A stretch of DNA of 64,000 bases. It comes from Hymenobacter qilianensis (GTDB lineage Bacteria; Bacteroidota; Bacteroidia; Cytophagales; Hymenobacteraceae). The stretch spans positions 1,550,001-1,614,000 of the forward strand of contig NZ_CP060784.1 of NCBI RefSeq assembly GCF_014489555.1, given 5' to 3'. Made by a program: the position numbers and the translations under genes. Shown piece by piece: positions 37,813-47,713 of the stretch. Position 1 is the first letter of the stretch. Every line of letters begins with the position of its first letter. The notes beneath the pieces were generated by a model. It was not told the DNA's origin. It saw only the letters and a program-made list of their open reading frames with translations, and did no database searches.

Positions 37813-39647
37813 TTACTCCACTGTCACCGACTTGGCCAGGTTACGGGGCTGATCGACGTTGCAGCCGCGCAGCACGGCAATGTGGTAGGAGAGTAGCTGC
37901 AACGGCACCACTGACACAAGCGGCATCAGCACCTCACTGGTAGCAGGCACTTCGATGACGAACTCGGCCATTGCCGGAATCACCTGGTCACCCTCGGTTA
38001 CTACGGCAATAATGCGGCCCTTGCGGGCTTTCACTTCCTGAATGTTGGAAACAACTTTCTCGTAAGAGCTGTCTTTGGTCGCAATAACCACCACCGGCAT
38101 GTTCTCGTCAATCAGGGCGATGGGGCCGTGCTTCATCTCGGCGGCAGGGTAGCCTTCAGCGTGTATATAGCTGATTTCCTTTAGCTTAAGTGCGCCCTCC
38201 AATGCTACAGGGAAGTTGTAGCCCCGGCCCAGGTACAGGAAGTTTGGAACGTCTTTGAAGATTTCGGCAATCTGCTTAATCTCAGTATCAAGGAGCAAGG
38301 CCTGCTCTACTTTCGAAGGAATATTGCTCAGCTCCACCATCAACTCCCGCAGCTTCACGTCGGATAAGGTGCCGCGCTTGTGGCCCACAATCATGGCCAA
38401 CAGCGTAAGCACCGTTACCTGCGCCGTAAATGCCTTCGTGGACGCTACGCCGATTTCGGGGCCAGCATGGGTATACGCACCGGCATCAGTAGCGCGGGCG
38501 ATGCTGCTGCCCACTACATTGCAGATTCCGAAAATGGTTGCCCCCTTGCTCTTCGCCAGCTCAATAGCAGCCAGTGTATCAGCGGTTTCGCCCGACTGGG
38601 AAATGGCAATAACAATATCACGCTCCGAAATAACCGGATTGCGGTAGCGGAATTCCGAAGCGTATTCTACTTCTACCGGAATGCGCGCCAAGTCTTCGAG
38701 CAGGTATTCGGCTACCAAGCCCGCGTGCCACGATGTACCGCAAGCCACGATGATAATGCGCTGGGCGTTTACAAACTTCTGCTCGTAGGCCCGCACACCG
38801 CCCATGTTCAAGTGGCCGGCTTCCAACTCCAGACGACCACGCATGGAATCGAGAATAGAACGAGGCTGCTCAAAGATTTCCTTGAGCATAAAGTGCTCGT
38901 AACCACCTTTCTCGATGCTTTCGAGCTCCAGCTCCAGCTTCTGAATATACGGCGTTTGGCTAACGTCCTCTTTCGAGCGGATTTCCAGCTTGCCATCCCG
39001 AATAACCACTAGCTCATAGTCATTCACATACACTACCTCGTTGGTGTACTCGATGATGGGTGTCGCGTCGGAAGCGAGGAAGAACTCGTCTTTGCCAACG
39101 CCAATAACCAAAGGCGAGCCTTTGCGGGCCGCGATTAGCTGGTTTGGGTTGTCCTTACTTAACACTACAATAGCGTAAGCGCCCACCACTTCGTGCAAAG
39201 CCAGGCGAACCGCTTCTTCCAGAGAACAGTTATTCTGCTTCTTGATTTCCTCAATCAGGTTAACGAATACTTCGGTATCGGTATCTGAATGAAATACGTG
39301 GCCTTGCTGCTGCAAGTGGGTTTTCAGTGCAGCATAGTTCTCAATAATGCCATTATGAATGATGGCAATACGCTCGGAGGTAGAATAGTGCGGGTGAGCA
39401 TTGGCATCGTTGGGCTCGCCATGCGTTGCCCAGCGCGTATGACCCATTCCGATTTGAGCGTGGGTATCCTTCTCTTCAATGAAATCAACCAGCTCCTGAA
39501 CCTTGCCTTTCTTTTTGTATACGTTCAGAGTATCATTGAGCAGGGCCACGCCGGCCGAGTCATAACCGCGATATTCTAGGCGGCGTAAGCCTTTGATAAT
39601 AATGGGCAGGCTTCACGATAGCCGATGTAAGCAACGATTCCGCACAT
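37813..39647 (-). CDS. glmS: Glutamine-fructose-6-phosphate aminotransferase (frameshifted near start)
   Basis: Makes glucosamine-6-phosphate for peptidoglycan and LPS. About 611 aa. Class II glutaminase domain: MCGIVAYVGYRE (catalytic Cys2; plus-strand codon at 39645-39647), GMGHTRWATHGEPNDANAHP; two SIS domains: RIIIVACGTSWHAGLVAEYL and ISQSGETADTLAAIE. Near codon 14 one base is missing: plus-strand GGG at 39604-39606 should be GGGG, giving CPIIIKGLRRLEYRGYDSAG. The enzyme is normally essential, so sequence error is likely. Confidence 0.94.
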
Positions 39648-39743
39648 AGCGCGTCAGGAAATTATAGTTTTGAAAAAAGGAAGGCGGCCCGCCTCCGGCA
39701 CAAAGGTCGTGCCGACGTGCTGAGGCCGCCTGGGGGCAAATTG

Positions 39744-41231
39744 CTAGCGCAATTTAGAATAATAGACGCGGAGCGTGATATTGTCAGCGTCGAGCACAGC
39801 TCGGTTAAGGGTGAGGGTGGGTAAAGTCCGAAGTGTGGGAGAAAGAATGAGGGTGGCCGGGCGGGTGGCGTCCGTCTGGGTGTAAATGTAGTTCTGTACG
39901 TAATTCGTAATCAGAACGCTATAATAGTTGTTGTTATTCCCTAAGTCGTAAAGACGAGCTTGCGCTTCTACGCGTTGACCTTGTCCGCCAATACTATCGC
40001 CTAGTATTACCCGGTCGGTCCGGAAATTATTGGTTAAGCTCTTTAACACCTGATTATTGGCGTTGGCTTCATACAAATAAAGCCGCCGTGGCAATGGAAA
40101 CAGGGCATTAGCAAATGGCTTCACCGGTATAATCAGCTCCGCCCGGTTGATGGCAATGTCCTTCCGATCCTTCAGCGCCTTAAGACCAGCCGGAATATCC
40201 AGCCGAGTGCCAAAACCGACACCTTCCTGTACATAGGTGATACCGCCGACTTCAGAAGACGTTACCGCTGCCTGTCCGTTTGTGAGACGAGCAAACGGGC
40301 CAGCCGTCGATAAATCGCTGGTGATCTGGGTGAAGTAGCGCGGCGCATTCAGGTTGATGCTTGTCGCGGCTTCGCTAGCCCCACGAGGCGGGCTGCCAAA
40401 GTAAATTGAGTACGTTCGCCGCTTAGTGGGTGTAGTTGCAGTCGCGCCGCGGAAATAGAAAATTACTCGTAAGTCGTTAGAACGATTAAAACCAACAACA
40501 GTACCAGTAAAGTTATCAGTTGGTGCAACAGCTATTCCTTTCCATAGTGCATCCAGTTGAGCCTGAGAAAAAGTCTCGGCTTGCAAAGCAGAAAAAATGC
40601 TCCCCACAAAACCAGATATTTGACCTGGGCGCGAAAGCGCAAGCCTTACTGTCCGATCTTGCACTGTCACCACGGCAGTAGCAGTGTCAGTAGTAACGGT
40701 AGAGGCAATACGTTGGCGCTGGCGCCGCGTCCGGTTGAGCGAACCCGCAAGGTTGGCGCCAATCACCTGACCTACCGGCACAGAGGTATTGGCGTTGTAA
40801 GAGCTTCTGTCGTCTAACTTCTGTTGCAGGGCAGACACATCGAAGCGCACAGCTTGCGTAGCGCTACCATAGACCTGATTAAAGCTCATGATCATGACCG
40901 TCGAGTCCAGTACGGTGCCGCTGAACTTGGCAGGCAGTGAGTCAGCAGGCATGTTCACCTGCAAATTCAGAAATGAACGGGCCGTAGTAGTTCCTAAAGC
41001 TGCGTCACTGATTCGGCCAACCAAAAAGTTGTCGGCTTTCAGTGTCTCGAGCGAGTCTTGCAAAATAGTGGCTACGGGCGCTTTGAACTCGCTGTAGTCA
41101 GTGGTGAGAGAAGTCGGATCCGGCAACTCTACCCGAATGTCATTCGGATCGTCGCAGCTGGTAGTAAGCAGGAAAGCGGCGGAAAAGCAGAGGGTCGCGG
41201 TGAGGCGGAAGGCGCTAGCTGGCCAATTCAT
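39744..41231 (-). CDS. DUF4270 family lipoprotein
   Basis: A 495-aa exported lipoprotein. Signal LTATLCFSAAFLLTTSC with lipobox Cys at ~26, then DPNDIRVELPDPTSL and a long beta-rich domain (VGRISDAALGTTTARSFLNL; LYDLGNNNNYYSVLITNYVQ) characteristic of DUF4270, found only in Bacteroidota and always near glycogen synthase/panC. Its first 17 bases overlap the end of the glycogen synthase gene, suggesting translational coupling. Confidence 0.88.
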   Translation of the reverse strand: MNWPASAFRLTATLCFSAAFLLTTSCDDPNDIRVELPDPTSLTTDYSEFKAPVATILQDSLETLKADNFLVGRISDAALGTTTARSFLNLQVNMPADSLPAKFSGTVLDSTVMIMSFNQVYGSATQAVRFDVSALQQKLDDRSSYNANTSVPVGQVIGANLAGSLNRTRRQRQRIASTVTTDTATAVVTVQDRTVRLALSRPGQISGFVGSIFSALQAETFSQAQLDALWKGIAVAPTDNFTGTVVGFNRSNDLRVIFYFRGATATTPTKRRTYSIYFGSPPRGASEAATSINLNAPRYFTQITSDLSTAGPFARLTNGQAAVTSSEVGGITYVQEGVGFGTRLDIPAGLKALKDRKDIAINRAELIIPVKPFANALFPLPRRLYLYEANANNQVLKSLTNNFRTDRVILGDSIGGQGQRVEAQARLYDLGNNNNYYSVLITNYVQNYIYTQTDATRPATLILSPTLRTLPTLTLNRAVLDADNITLRVYYSKLR

Positions 41232-42036
41232 TATAAAGCGCGTAGTATGAAGTCAACAGGTTCTCGTCGGCGCCCACCTGACCGATGCACTTCTTCTGGG
41301 TATTCTGGGCATACTCAGTGAACATAGCGTTCATGTTGTCGCTGAAATCCTCGTCAGATTTTACTACTGAGTCAGCATAGTCCATCCCAACTTTGATGAA
41401 GCCCTCGTAGTCGGCTGATTTCAGCGCAGCCAGCATTTTGTCATCAATGTCCAGCATCTTGGCCTTCTCAATGATGTCGCCGCTGAATTTGTGGTCGAAC
41501 TCGTTGTTGTAGATGGTGAACACCGACTTGGCGTCCTTGAAAATCGGGTCTTTCTTGTACGTCGTTTTCAGGTACATCGGGATCAGGCCGGTCATCCAGT
41601 CGTTGCAATGAACGATGTCGGGAGCCCAACCTAGTTTCTTCACGGTTTCAAGCACACCTTTGCAAAAGAAGATGGCGCGCTCGTCATTGTCGGCGTGAAA
41701 CTTATCGTTTTTATCCACCAACACGGACTTACGGTGGAAATAATCCTCGTTATCGATGAAATAAACCTGAAGCTTAGCATTCGGAATAGATGCTACCTTG
41801 ATAATCAACGGCTTCTCTTCTTCGCCTACGGCGATGTTGATGCCCGATAAGCGAACTACCTCGTGCAACCGGTTCTTACGCTCGTTGATAATTCCGAAAC
41901 GAGGAACGAAAATGCGGATCTCCATCCCCATTTCCTGCATGCCTTGCGGCAACATCCGCAGAAACTCCGCTACCTTGGTCGTCTGCAAAAACGGGTTGAT
42001 TTCCGTAGCAGCATAGAGTATTCTCAACTTGGACAT
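41215..42036 (-). CDS. Short glycogen/starch synthase-like protein (GT5 N-terminal domain only)
   Basis: A 273-aa protein equal to the N-terminal GT5 domain: RILYAATEINPFLQTTKVAE (with the ADP-glucose KxGG loop altered to TTKVAE), PDIVHCNDWMTGLIPMYLKT and FTIYNNEFDH. The C-terminal Rossmann domain is absent, as is usual for the short Bacteroidota form, so a classical glycogen synthase reaction is doubtful. It lies divergently from panC and is coupled to the DUF4270 gene. Confidence 0.85.
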   Translation of the reverse strand: MSKLRILYAATEINPFLQTTKVAEFLRMLPQGMQEMGMEIRIFVPRFGIINERKNRLHEVVRLSGINIAVGEEEKPLIIKVASIPNAKLQVYFIDNEDYFHRKSVLVDKNDKFHADNDERAIFFCKGVLETVKKLGWAPDIVHCNDWMTGLIPMYLKTTYKKDPIFKDAKSVFTIYNNEFDHKFSGDIIEKAKMLDIDDKMLAALKSADYEGFIKVGMDYADSVVKSDEDFSDNMNAMFTEYAQNTQKKCIGQVGADENLLTSYYALYNELAS

Positions 42037-42084
42037 ATCGGGTTAGTAGAGGTGATTAAGTAAGAGGCAATAGTTTTGGATGCA

Positions 42085-42115
42085 CAAAATTAAACATTTT
42101 TAAGCGGAAATTCAA
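42085..42115 (-). promoter_or_regulatory. Putative promoter of the glycogen synthase-like gene
   Basis: On the minus strand TTGA, 19-base spacer, TAATTTTG, a close match to the Bacteroidota TTTG-N19-TAnnTTTG promoter, about 50 bases before the start codon. Confidence 0.5.
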
Positions 42116-42156
42116 TAAAACCCACCTGCGGGTCCTTCCCCCAGGCCTTCTACCTT

Positions 42157-43008
42157 ATGGAGATACTGCAATCGGCCGCCGCGTTGCAAGCCCAAACTGA
42201 AAAATGGCGTCGCGATGGTCAACGCATTGGTTTAGTGCCTACTATGGGTGCCTTACACGATGGCCACCTGCGGCTGGTACAAGCTGCCGCCGCTGAAAAC
42301 GACGTAGTAGTAGTCAGTATTTTTGTCAATCCGACACAGTTCAATAATCCCGACGACTTTCGGCTTTATCCGCGCCTGCCCGAAGCCGATGCTGCTTTGC
42401 TTGAGCCGGCTGGCTGCACTGCGTTGTTTTTGCCATCGGTAGAGGAAATGTACCCTCAACCCAGCAAGCTGCGTTTTGATTTTGGCTCCTTGGAGCAAGT
42501 AATGGAAGGAGCCCACCGTCCCGGTCATTTTAATGGAGTAGCGACGGTGGTAAGCAAGCTGTTCCACCTGAGCCGTCCTCATCAGGCCTACTTTGGCCAG
42601 AAAGACTTGCAGCAGGTCGCTATCATTCGCCAGCTAGTGGCTGACTTATCATTTGATCTGGAGCTTATCACTTTCCCAACAGTGCGCGAGGCCGATGGCT
42701 TGGCTATGTCCTCACGCAATAGGCGATTATCAGCAGACGCTCGACAAATTGCCCCCCAGCTTTATGCAGCATTACTGTTAGGTCAAAAACTAGTAATGCA
42801 AAAACAATTAGTAGCTGCTATAAAGGATAAAGTACACTCCTTACTAACAGCTGATAAAGCAATTCAGGTGGAATACTTTGAGATTGTCGACACACAGACA
42901 CTCCAGCCCATAGAAATATTGGTCCCAAGGCAAGAGGTGGCGTTATGCATAGCTGCTTGGTTGGCAGACGTTAGATTAATTGACAACCTTTTATTTGAGG
43001 TTAAGTGA
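42157..43008 (+). CDS. panC: Pantothenate synthetase
   Basis: Joins pantoate and beta-alanine with ATP. 283 aa, full length. HIGH-like motif GLVPTMGALHDGHLRLVQAA (residues 25-44), VSIFVNPTQFNNPDDFRLYP, the KMSKS-equivalent VREADGLAMSSRNRRLS, and YFGQKDLQQVAIIRQLV. Frame intact across the motif copy at 42752-42757 (IAPQL). The last ~70 codons are noticeably more AT-rich. With panD and coaX it supplies coenzyme A. Confidence 0.96.
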   Translation: MEILQSAAALQAQTEKWRRDGQRIGLVPTMGALHDGHLRLVQAAAAENDVVVVSIFVNPTQFNNPDDFRLYPRLPEADAALLEPAGCTALFLPSVEEMYPQPSKLRFDFGSLEQVMEGAHRPGHFNGVATVVSKLFHLSRPHQAYFGQKDLQQVAIIRQLVADLSFDLELITFPTVREADGLAMSSRNRRLSADARQIAPQLYAALLLGQKLVMQKQLVAAIKDKVHSLLTADKAIQVEYFEIVDTQTLQPIEILVPRQEVALCIAAWLADVRLIDNLLFEVK

Positions 43009-43152
43009 CTGTAAATATTGCAGTTATATAAAATATGCAATCTATATATAGTATAAAAAATAAAAAAGATTCAATTTTTTCCTTGTCAAATGAACGATAT
43101 GAATTCCTAATTGAGTTATATTAGTGTACTGATTAATCACATAAACTTAAGT

Positions 43153-44685
43153 ATGCAGAAGAAACAGTTTACTCCAAAATTCCTTTCTTGTTTAGGCCTT
43201 GGTCTTCTTTTCACCTTTGGGTGCAGCAAAGAAGATCTGACACCAAATGAAAGCCTCAATCAGCGCTCTGCCAATAGCGCTATTGACGCGTCTGTTTCGA
43301 CTTCTGTCGTGCGCGAGGGCAATCAGTACATTATTATTTCGGCTACCGATGCTCTGCCAGCGGACATTGAGGGCAAAACCAAAGGAGCTAATGGCAAAGT
43401 AACTAAGCTGCTCAGCGGTGTAGGTATTGCTACTGCTACTTCCGACGACCCGAACTTCATTGCCAAGGCTAGCAAAATCAGTGGAGTCCGCTCGGTTATT
43501 CACGATTTTACTTATCAGGGCTACGACCCACAGGAGCAGAACGTGGAGGCAGCGAACACCAATCCCCCCACCAGTGCCGACAACGATCCTGTTTTCCCTA
43601 TACAGTGGGGCCATACTGCTATTCAGGCGCCAGAGGCTTGGCTCACCGGAGCTCGTGGCCAGAACGTGCGTGTAGCCGTGCTGGACGGAGGATTCTATCT
43701 GGGGCACCCCGATTTGGTAGACAATATTGAGAAAAGTATATCTTTCGTGCCTGGCCAACCGGCTCAGTTTAATCGCGAGCTCGCCAGAAACAGAAGTACT
43801 TTTAGTCACGGTTCGCACGTAGCAGGCACTGTTGCGGCTGTGGATAATACTAATGGCGGAGTTGGCGTAGCACCAAAAGCTAAACTAGTTCTGGTAAAGG
43901 TGTTAGGTGACGCTGGCTCCGGGGCTTTCTCTTGGATAATTGCAGGCATCAAGTACGCTGCTGATGAGCAGGTTGATGTGATCAACATGAGCTTGGGTGC
44001 TCAGCTGCCCCGCAATGGTAAATACATGGACAACAATGGCACACCAAGTGATCCATCGGATGACTTTTTGGTGAAGGATAGCGAGGTTCAAAAAGAAGTC
44101 GCTGAACTGGTGGAGGCCATTAACAAAGTCACGACTTACGCAGCCAGAAAAGGCGTGACCCTTATAGCTGCGGCTGGCAACGACGGGATTGATGCTAAAG
44201 ACCAGAACGCGACTTTTGTACCCGCCGACTCGAAGCACGTGATTTCTATTTCGGCTACCGCTCCTTATGGTTTGGCACTGAATCCTAACACCAACCTAGA
44301 CCAGGTTGCTCCATATTCCAACTACGGTTCGCCGGCTATTGACCTCGCTGCTCCCGGAGGTAGTGCTGCGCATCCTAGTGCGACAAGCGTGTTCTATAAA
44401 ATAGGATCCGCGCCTGTTTATGCGTGGGACATGGTGTATAGCAGCGGAAGCCCCACCGGCTATAACTGGGCGCAGGGCACAAGCATGGCCAGCCCACACG
44501 CAGCGGGCGTAGCCGCCTTGATCATCAGTAAAAATGGTGGCCCAATGGCTCCTGAGCGGGTAGAGGCTATCATGCGGGCTTCGGCCGATGACTTAGGTAT
44601 CCCCGGTCGTGATGATAACTACGGTCATGGCCGTGTGAACGCCTTACGCGCCGTAACCAGCGGCAGCTTCGCCCAGGCCAAATAG
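43153..44685 (+). CDS. Subtilisin-like serine protease (S8), lipoprotein
   Basis: A 510-aa exported protease. Signal with lipobox (FLSCLGLGLLFTFGC), a ~110-aa propeptide-like region, then the S8 domain with catalytic Asp in RVAVLDGGFYLGHPDLV (nt ~43680), His in STFSHGSHVAGTVAAV (nt ~43805) and Ser in WAQGTSMASPHAAGVAALI (nt ~44476). AAGND marks the oxyanion Asn region. No T9SS C-terminal domain is visible. ATG 43153 is chosen because the signal follows it. Upstream 144 bases are strongly AT-rich. Confidence 0.93.
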   Translation: MQKKQFTPKFLSCLGLGLLFTFGCSKEDLTPNESLNQRSANSAIDASVSTSVVREGNQYIIISATDALPADIEGKTKGANGKVTKLLSGVGIATATSDDPNFIAKASKISGVRSVIHDFTYQGYDPQEQNVEAANTNPPTSADNDPVFPIQWGHTAIQAPEAWLTGARGQNVRVAVLDGGFYLGHPDLVDNIEKSISFVPGQPAQFNRELARNRSTFSHGSHVAGTVAAVDNTNGGVGVAPKAKLVLVKVLGDAGSGAFSWIIAGIKYAADEQVDVINMSLGAQLPRNGKYMDNNGTPSDPSDDFLVKDSEVQKEVAELVEAINKVTTYAARKGVTLIAAAGNDGIDAKDQNATFVPADSKHVISISATAPYGLALNPNTNLDQVAPYSNYGSPAIDLAAPGGSAAHPSATSVFYKIGSAPVYAWDMVYSSGSPTGYNWAQGTSMASPHAAGVAALIISKNGGPMAPERVEAIMRASADDLGIPGRDDNYGHGRVNALRAVTSGSFAQAK

Positions 44686-44707
44686 GTCGGGTTTCGTTAG
44701 GGCGATT

Positions 44708-44760
44708 AAAAAAGCCCCCAACGAGTCGGTAGTGCTACCGGCCCGCTGGGGGGCTTTTTT
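44708..44760 (+). terminator. Intrinsic terminator after the S8 protease
   Basis: AAAAAAGCCCCC...GGGGGGCTTTTTT with an inner stem ACCGGC-type; five C on the left, six G on the right. Confidence 0.8.
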
Positions 44761-44824
44761 GCGCACCAACATAGGCGACGAGTTCTTTCCTCGAGGCAAG
44801 ACCACGCATTCAGGCTCGAACCCC

Positions 44825-44832
44825 TATCTTTG
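44825..44832 (+). promoter_or_regulatory. Putative -7 promoter box of panD
   Basis: TATCTTTG matches TAnnTTTG exactly and is followed by CCGCCC, 29 bases before the panD ATG. No convincing -33 element was found at 19 bases. Confidence 0.4.
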
Positions 44833-44861
44833 CCGCCCTTATTTCAACCGCATTTTCTTCT

Positions 44862-45209
44862 ATGCATATCGAGGTTCTGAAGTCTAAAATTCACCGCGCC
44901 AAGGTCACACAGGCCGAACTGCATTATGTTGGTAGCGTCACCATCGACGAGGACTTGCTCGACGCTGCCAACATGGTAGAAAACGAGAAAGTGACGATAG
45001 TAAATGTGAACAACGGCGAGCGTTTTGAAACCTATACCATTCGCGGAGAGCGTGGCTCGGGTATGTTGTGCCTCAACGGTCCAGCCGCCCGGCGCGTAGC
45101 CGTGGGCGATATCGTCATCATATTTTCATACGCTCTCATCGACTTCGCGGAAGCACGCGCTCACAAGCCCACATTGGTCTTTCCCGATCAGCACAATCGG
45201 TTAGTGTAA
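44862..45209 (+). CDS. panD: Aspartate 1-decarboxylase
   Basis: Pyruvoyl enzyme making beta-alanine for pantothenate. 115 aa. The proenzyme cleaves itself at Gly24-Ser25 in [41 protein letters not shown] and [10 protein letters not shown] are family hallmarks. Normal length and intact. Confidence 0.96.
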   Translation: MHIEVLKSKIHRAKVTQAELHYVGSVTIDEDLLDAANMVENEKVTIVNVNNGERFETYTIRGERGSGMLCLNGPAARRVAVGDIVIIFSYALIDFAEARAHKPTLVFPDQHNRLV

Positions 45210-45215
45210 GCTGAA

Positions 45216-45259
45216 GATGGCAGATGGGTAGCACGTTAATTCGCTACCCATCTGCCATC
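45216..45259. other. 17-bp hairpin between panD and the flippase gene
   Basis: GATGGCAGATGGGTAGC pairs exactly with GCTACCCATCTGCCATC, loop ~10 bases, followed by another CATCTGCC unit. No T tract follows, so it may be an attenuator or repeat rather than a terminator. Confidence 0.45.
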
Positions 45260-45283
45260 TGCCATCTGCCCATTCAGGTTATT

Positions 45284-46336
45284 ATGAAGCAACTGATCAC
45301 TATACTTAAGTACGCGCTGTTAGTATCCTTATCGGGACTGCTGATGTGGTATGCCGTGCGCGGGCAGGATCTGAGCCGTATCGGCGAGTATGTGCGGGAG
45401 GCCAACTATTTCTGGCTGTTCGTTACTATGGCTTTGTCTGTGCTGGGCTATCTGAGTCGCGCTTATCGATGGAAAATGCAGATAGACCCCACCGGCTACA
45501 AAGCTTCTTACTGGGATGTATATCATGCCATGATGGTGGGCTATTTGGCTAATATGGTGCTGCCACGCATGGGAGAGGTGATTCGCTGTTCAGTGCTGCG
45601 TCGTAGTAGTGGTGTGCCTGTGCAAGTGTCGTTGGGTACCGTCATTGCGGAGCGCGTCATTGATGTGCTTGTGCTTCTGGGGCTGCTGGGAACGACACTT
45701 CTACTGGAATTTGATAAATTCTGGTCGTTTGTAATGGGCTTACTGACTGATAACTACGAGTCATTTGCTGCCTACCAAACCACATTGCTGGCCATTGCTG
45801 CCATTTCCTTGATATTGCTGTTGATGGGTGTCTATGCCCTTTTTAGAAACCTGGAAAGGCTGCGTCAGAATGCGTTTTTCAACCGTATTGTTGGGCTGGC
45901 AAGAGGACTGCTGTCAGGCGTATTTAGTGTGCTGAAGCTCGAAAATAAGGGCGTTTTTTTGCTGCATACACTCTTTACTTGGTTGGTTTATTATCTCATG
46001 GACTACCTGGCCTTTTTTGCCTTCCCCGAAACCTATAACCTAAGCATGATGGCTGCCTTGGCAGTGCTCACCTTCGGGGCATTTGGGATGGCGGCCCCGG
46101 TATCAGGCGGTATTGGAACATTCCACATAATGGTGCAAGCTACGCTGCTGGTGTATGGTGTTTCAAAGGAAGCCGGTATTGCCTACGCGTTGGTAGTACA
46201 TGGGTCTCAAACTCTGCTGGTAGTATTGATGGGCGGAATTAGCTTCATACTGAGCATGGTAAAATCAGGCCGGATAGCTCGCCGCAAGGCTGCATCTTTG
46301 GCCGTAGCTACAACTGCCGATGTGGAGCAAGGATAA
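45284..46336 (+). CDS. Flippase-like / lysylphosphatidylglycerol synthase TM-domain (UPF0104) protein
   Basis: A 350-aa membrane protein with about eight helices. FVTMALSVLGYLSRAYRWKM, AMMVGYLANMVLPRMGEVIR and SGGIGTFHIMVQATLLVYGV are typical of the YbhN/AglD family. ATG 45284 starts the homology; the frame extends upstream into the hairpin. The last 17 bases overlap rfaE2, so the two are probably cotranscribed and may act in envelope glycolipid synthesis. Confidence 0.88.
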   Translation: MKQLITILKYALLVSLSGLLMWYAVRGQDLSRIGEYVREANYFWLFVTMALSVLGYLSRAYRWKMQIDPTGYKASYWDVYHAMMVGYLANMVLPRMGEVIRCSVLRRSSGVPVQVSLGTVIAERVIDVLVLLGLLGTTLLLEFDKFWSFVMGLLTDNYESFAAYQTTLLAIAAISLILLLMGVYALFRNLERLRQNAFFNRIVGLARGLLSGVFSVLKLENKGVFLLHTLFTWLVYYLMDYLAFFAFPETYNLSMMAALAVLTFGAFGMAAPVSGGIGTFHIMVQATLLVYGVSKEAGIAYALVVHGSQTLLVVLMGGISFILSMVKSGRIARRKAASLAVATTADVEQG

Positions 46337-46802
46337 GATCGTTGACCGTAATGACTTAACGCCATTGCTGGAGCAGTGGCGCGCGGAAGGCCGCCCGGTG
46401 GTTTTCACCAATGGCTGCTTCGACTTGCTGCATCTCGGACACGTCGATTACTTGGAGAAGGCGCGGCACTTGGGTGGGGCACTGGTGGTGGGCCTGAATA
46501 CTGACGCTTCTGTCAGCTGTTTGAAGCCGGGAAGGCCTCTACAGGACGAAATGTCACGGGCGCGCATCCTGGCGTCCCTTTTGTTTGTGGATGCCGTAGT
46601 ACTGTTCGATGAGCCCACTCCGCTTTCCCTGATTGAGTTGATTAAACCCGACATTCTGGTGAAGGGTGATGACTACGCAATTAGTGGAATTGTCGGCCAC
46701 GAATTGGTGTTGAATAGTGGCGGGCAGGTACTTACCGTACCACTCGTAGCTGGCTACAGTACCACGCGGATCGTGGAGCGTATACGTCAGCTTCCTTCTT
46801 AA
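46320..46802 (+). CDS. rfaE2: D-glycero-beta-D-manno-heptose 1-phosphate adenylyltransferase
   Basis: A 160-aa nucleotidyltransferase corresponding to the C-terminal half of HldE, making ADP-heptose for LPS. FTNGCFDLLHLGHVDYLEKA contains the HxGH motif (residues ~38-41), VGLNTDASV follows, and YSTTRIVERIR is the ISTTKIIEKI-type end motif. The separate kinase half is not nearby. Overlaps the upstream membrane gene. Confidence 0.92.
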   Translation: MWSKDKIVDRNDLTPLLEQWRAEGRPVVFTNGCFDLLHLGHVDYLEKARHLGGALVVGLNTDASVSCLKPGRPLQDEMSRARILASLLFVDAVVLFDEPTPLSLIELIKPDILVKGDDYAISGIVGHELVLNSGGQVLTVPLVAGYSTTRIVERIRQLPS

Positions 46803-46826
46803 TCATTCATTTTTCTCTCCAAGCCC

Positions 46827-47504
46827 ATGTATCTATTCCTCATTCTGGCGATGGTTGTAAGCTGGCTCATTCAGTGGCGCTTGCGCAGCAAGTTCTCTGA
46901 ATACGCCAAAATAGGTCTGCAATCAGGCTTGTCCGGTAAGCAAATAGCCGAGCTTATGCTGGCTGACCACGGCATTACCGATGTGCGCGTTATTTCTACC
47001 GAAGGTCGTCTTACTGATCATTACAACCCCGCCGATAAGACTGTAAACCTGAGCGAGGCCGTGTATGAAGAGCGTTCGGCGGCGGCGGCGGCTGTTGCGG
47101 CCCATGAGTGCGGCCACGCGGTTCAGCACGCTACGGCCTATAGCATGTTGCAGTTCCGCTCCGCTATGGTGCCCGCCTTGAGCGCCGTGTCGAAGTTTAT
47201 GCCCTTTATTCTCATTGCTGGGGTATTCATGATCAATACCTCCATGATTCCGCTGGGTATTGGCATTGCCTTATTCGCTCTTACCACACTGTTTTCGTTT
47301 GTTACCCTGCCAGTTGAGTTTGATGCCTCCAAGCGGGCCTTGGCCTGGATTGATAAGCGTGGCATCGTGACGACTACGGAGCATGCAATGGCTAAAGATG
47401 CCTTATGGTGGGCTGCCATGACATACGTTGTAGCCGCGCTTAGCTCACTGGCCACTTTGCTTTACTACGTCAGCATCTTTATGGGTGGCCGCAGTCGCGA
47501 CTAA
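46827..47504 (+). CDS. YugP-type zinc metallopeptidase
   Basis: A 225-aa membrane protein of the neutral zinc metallopeptidase 2 family (YugP). N-terminal helix (LFLILAMVVSWLIQW), conserved LTDHYNPADKTVNLSEAVY, the zinc site AAHECGHAVQHA (HEXXH-like HECGH), and C-terminal helices. Follows rfaE2 by 24 bases, probably the same transcript. Substrate unknown. Confidence 0.9.
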   Translation: MYLFLILAMVVSWLIQWRLRSKFSEYAKIGLQSGLSGKQIAELMLADHGITDVRVISTEGRLTDHYNPADKTVNLSEAVYEERSAAAAAVAAHECGHAVQHATAYSMLQFRSAMVPALSAVSKFMPFILIAGVFMINTSMIPLGIGIALFALTTLFSFVTLPVEFDASKRALAWIDKRGIVTTTEHAMAKDALWWAAMTYVVAALSSLATLLYYVSIFMGGRSRD

Positions 47505-47541
47505 CCTTGATGAATTGTGAGCTTCATCAGATTCAGATAGC

Positions 47542-47576
47542 AAAAAAGCCCCCAGAACGACCGGGGGGCTTTTTTA
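47542..47576 (+). terminator. Intrinsic terminator
   Basis: AAAAAAGCCCCC AGAACGACC GGGGGGCTTTTTT; closes the flippase-rfaE2-YugP unit. Arms differ by one base (C5/G6). Confidence 0.85.
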
Positions 47577-47713
47577 TTTTTTAAGCTAGACATTTGTGCC
47601 AGTAGATCGGTTATCAATGTAGCGAAGTGAAGCTCGAATGAGCGTAACTTGCCTGCCGCTGCCGAGTTAGTGATTAACTTTCCACCCTAGTTTCCCACCC
47701 AAGCTTTTTACGA

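Noticed and set aside
43564..43569. C6 run in the subtilase gene as a word copy
   Set aside because: Preceded by AAT rather than TG and followed by ACC; it does not fit the consensus.
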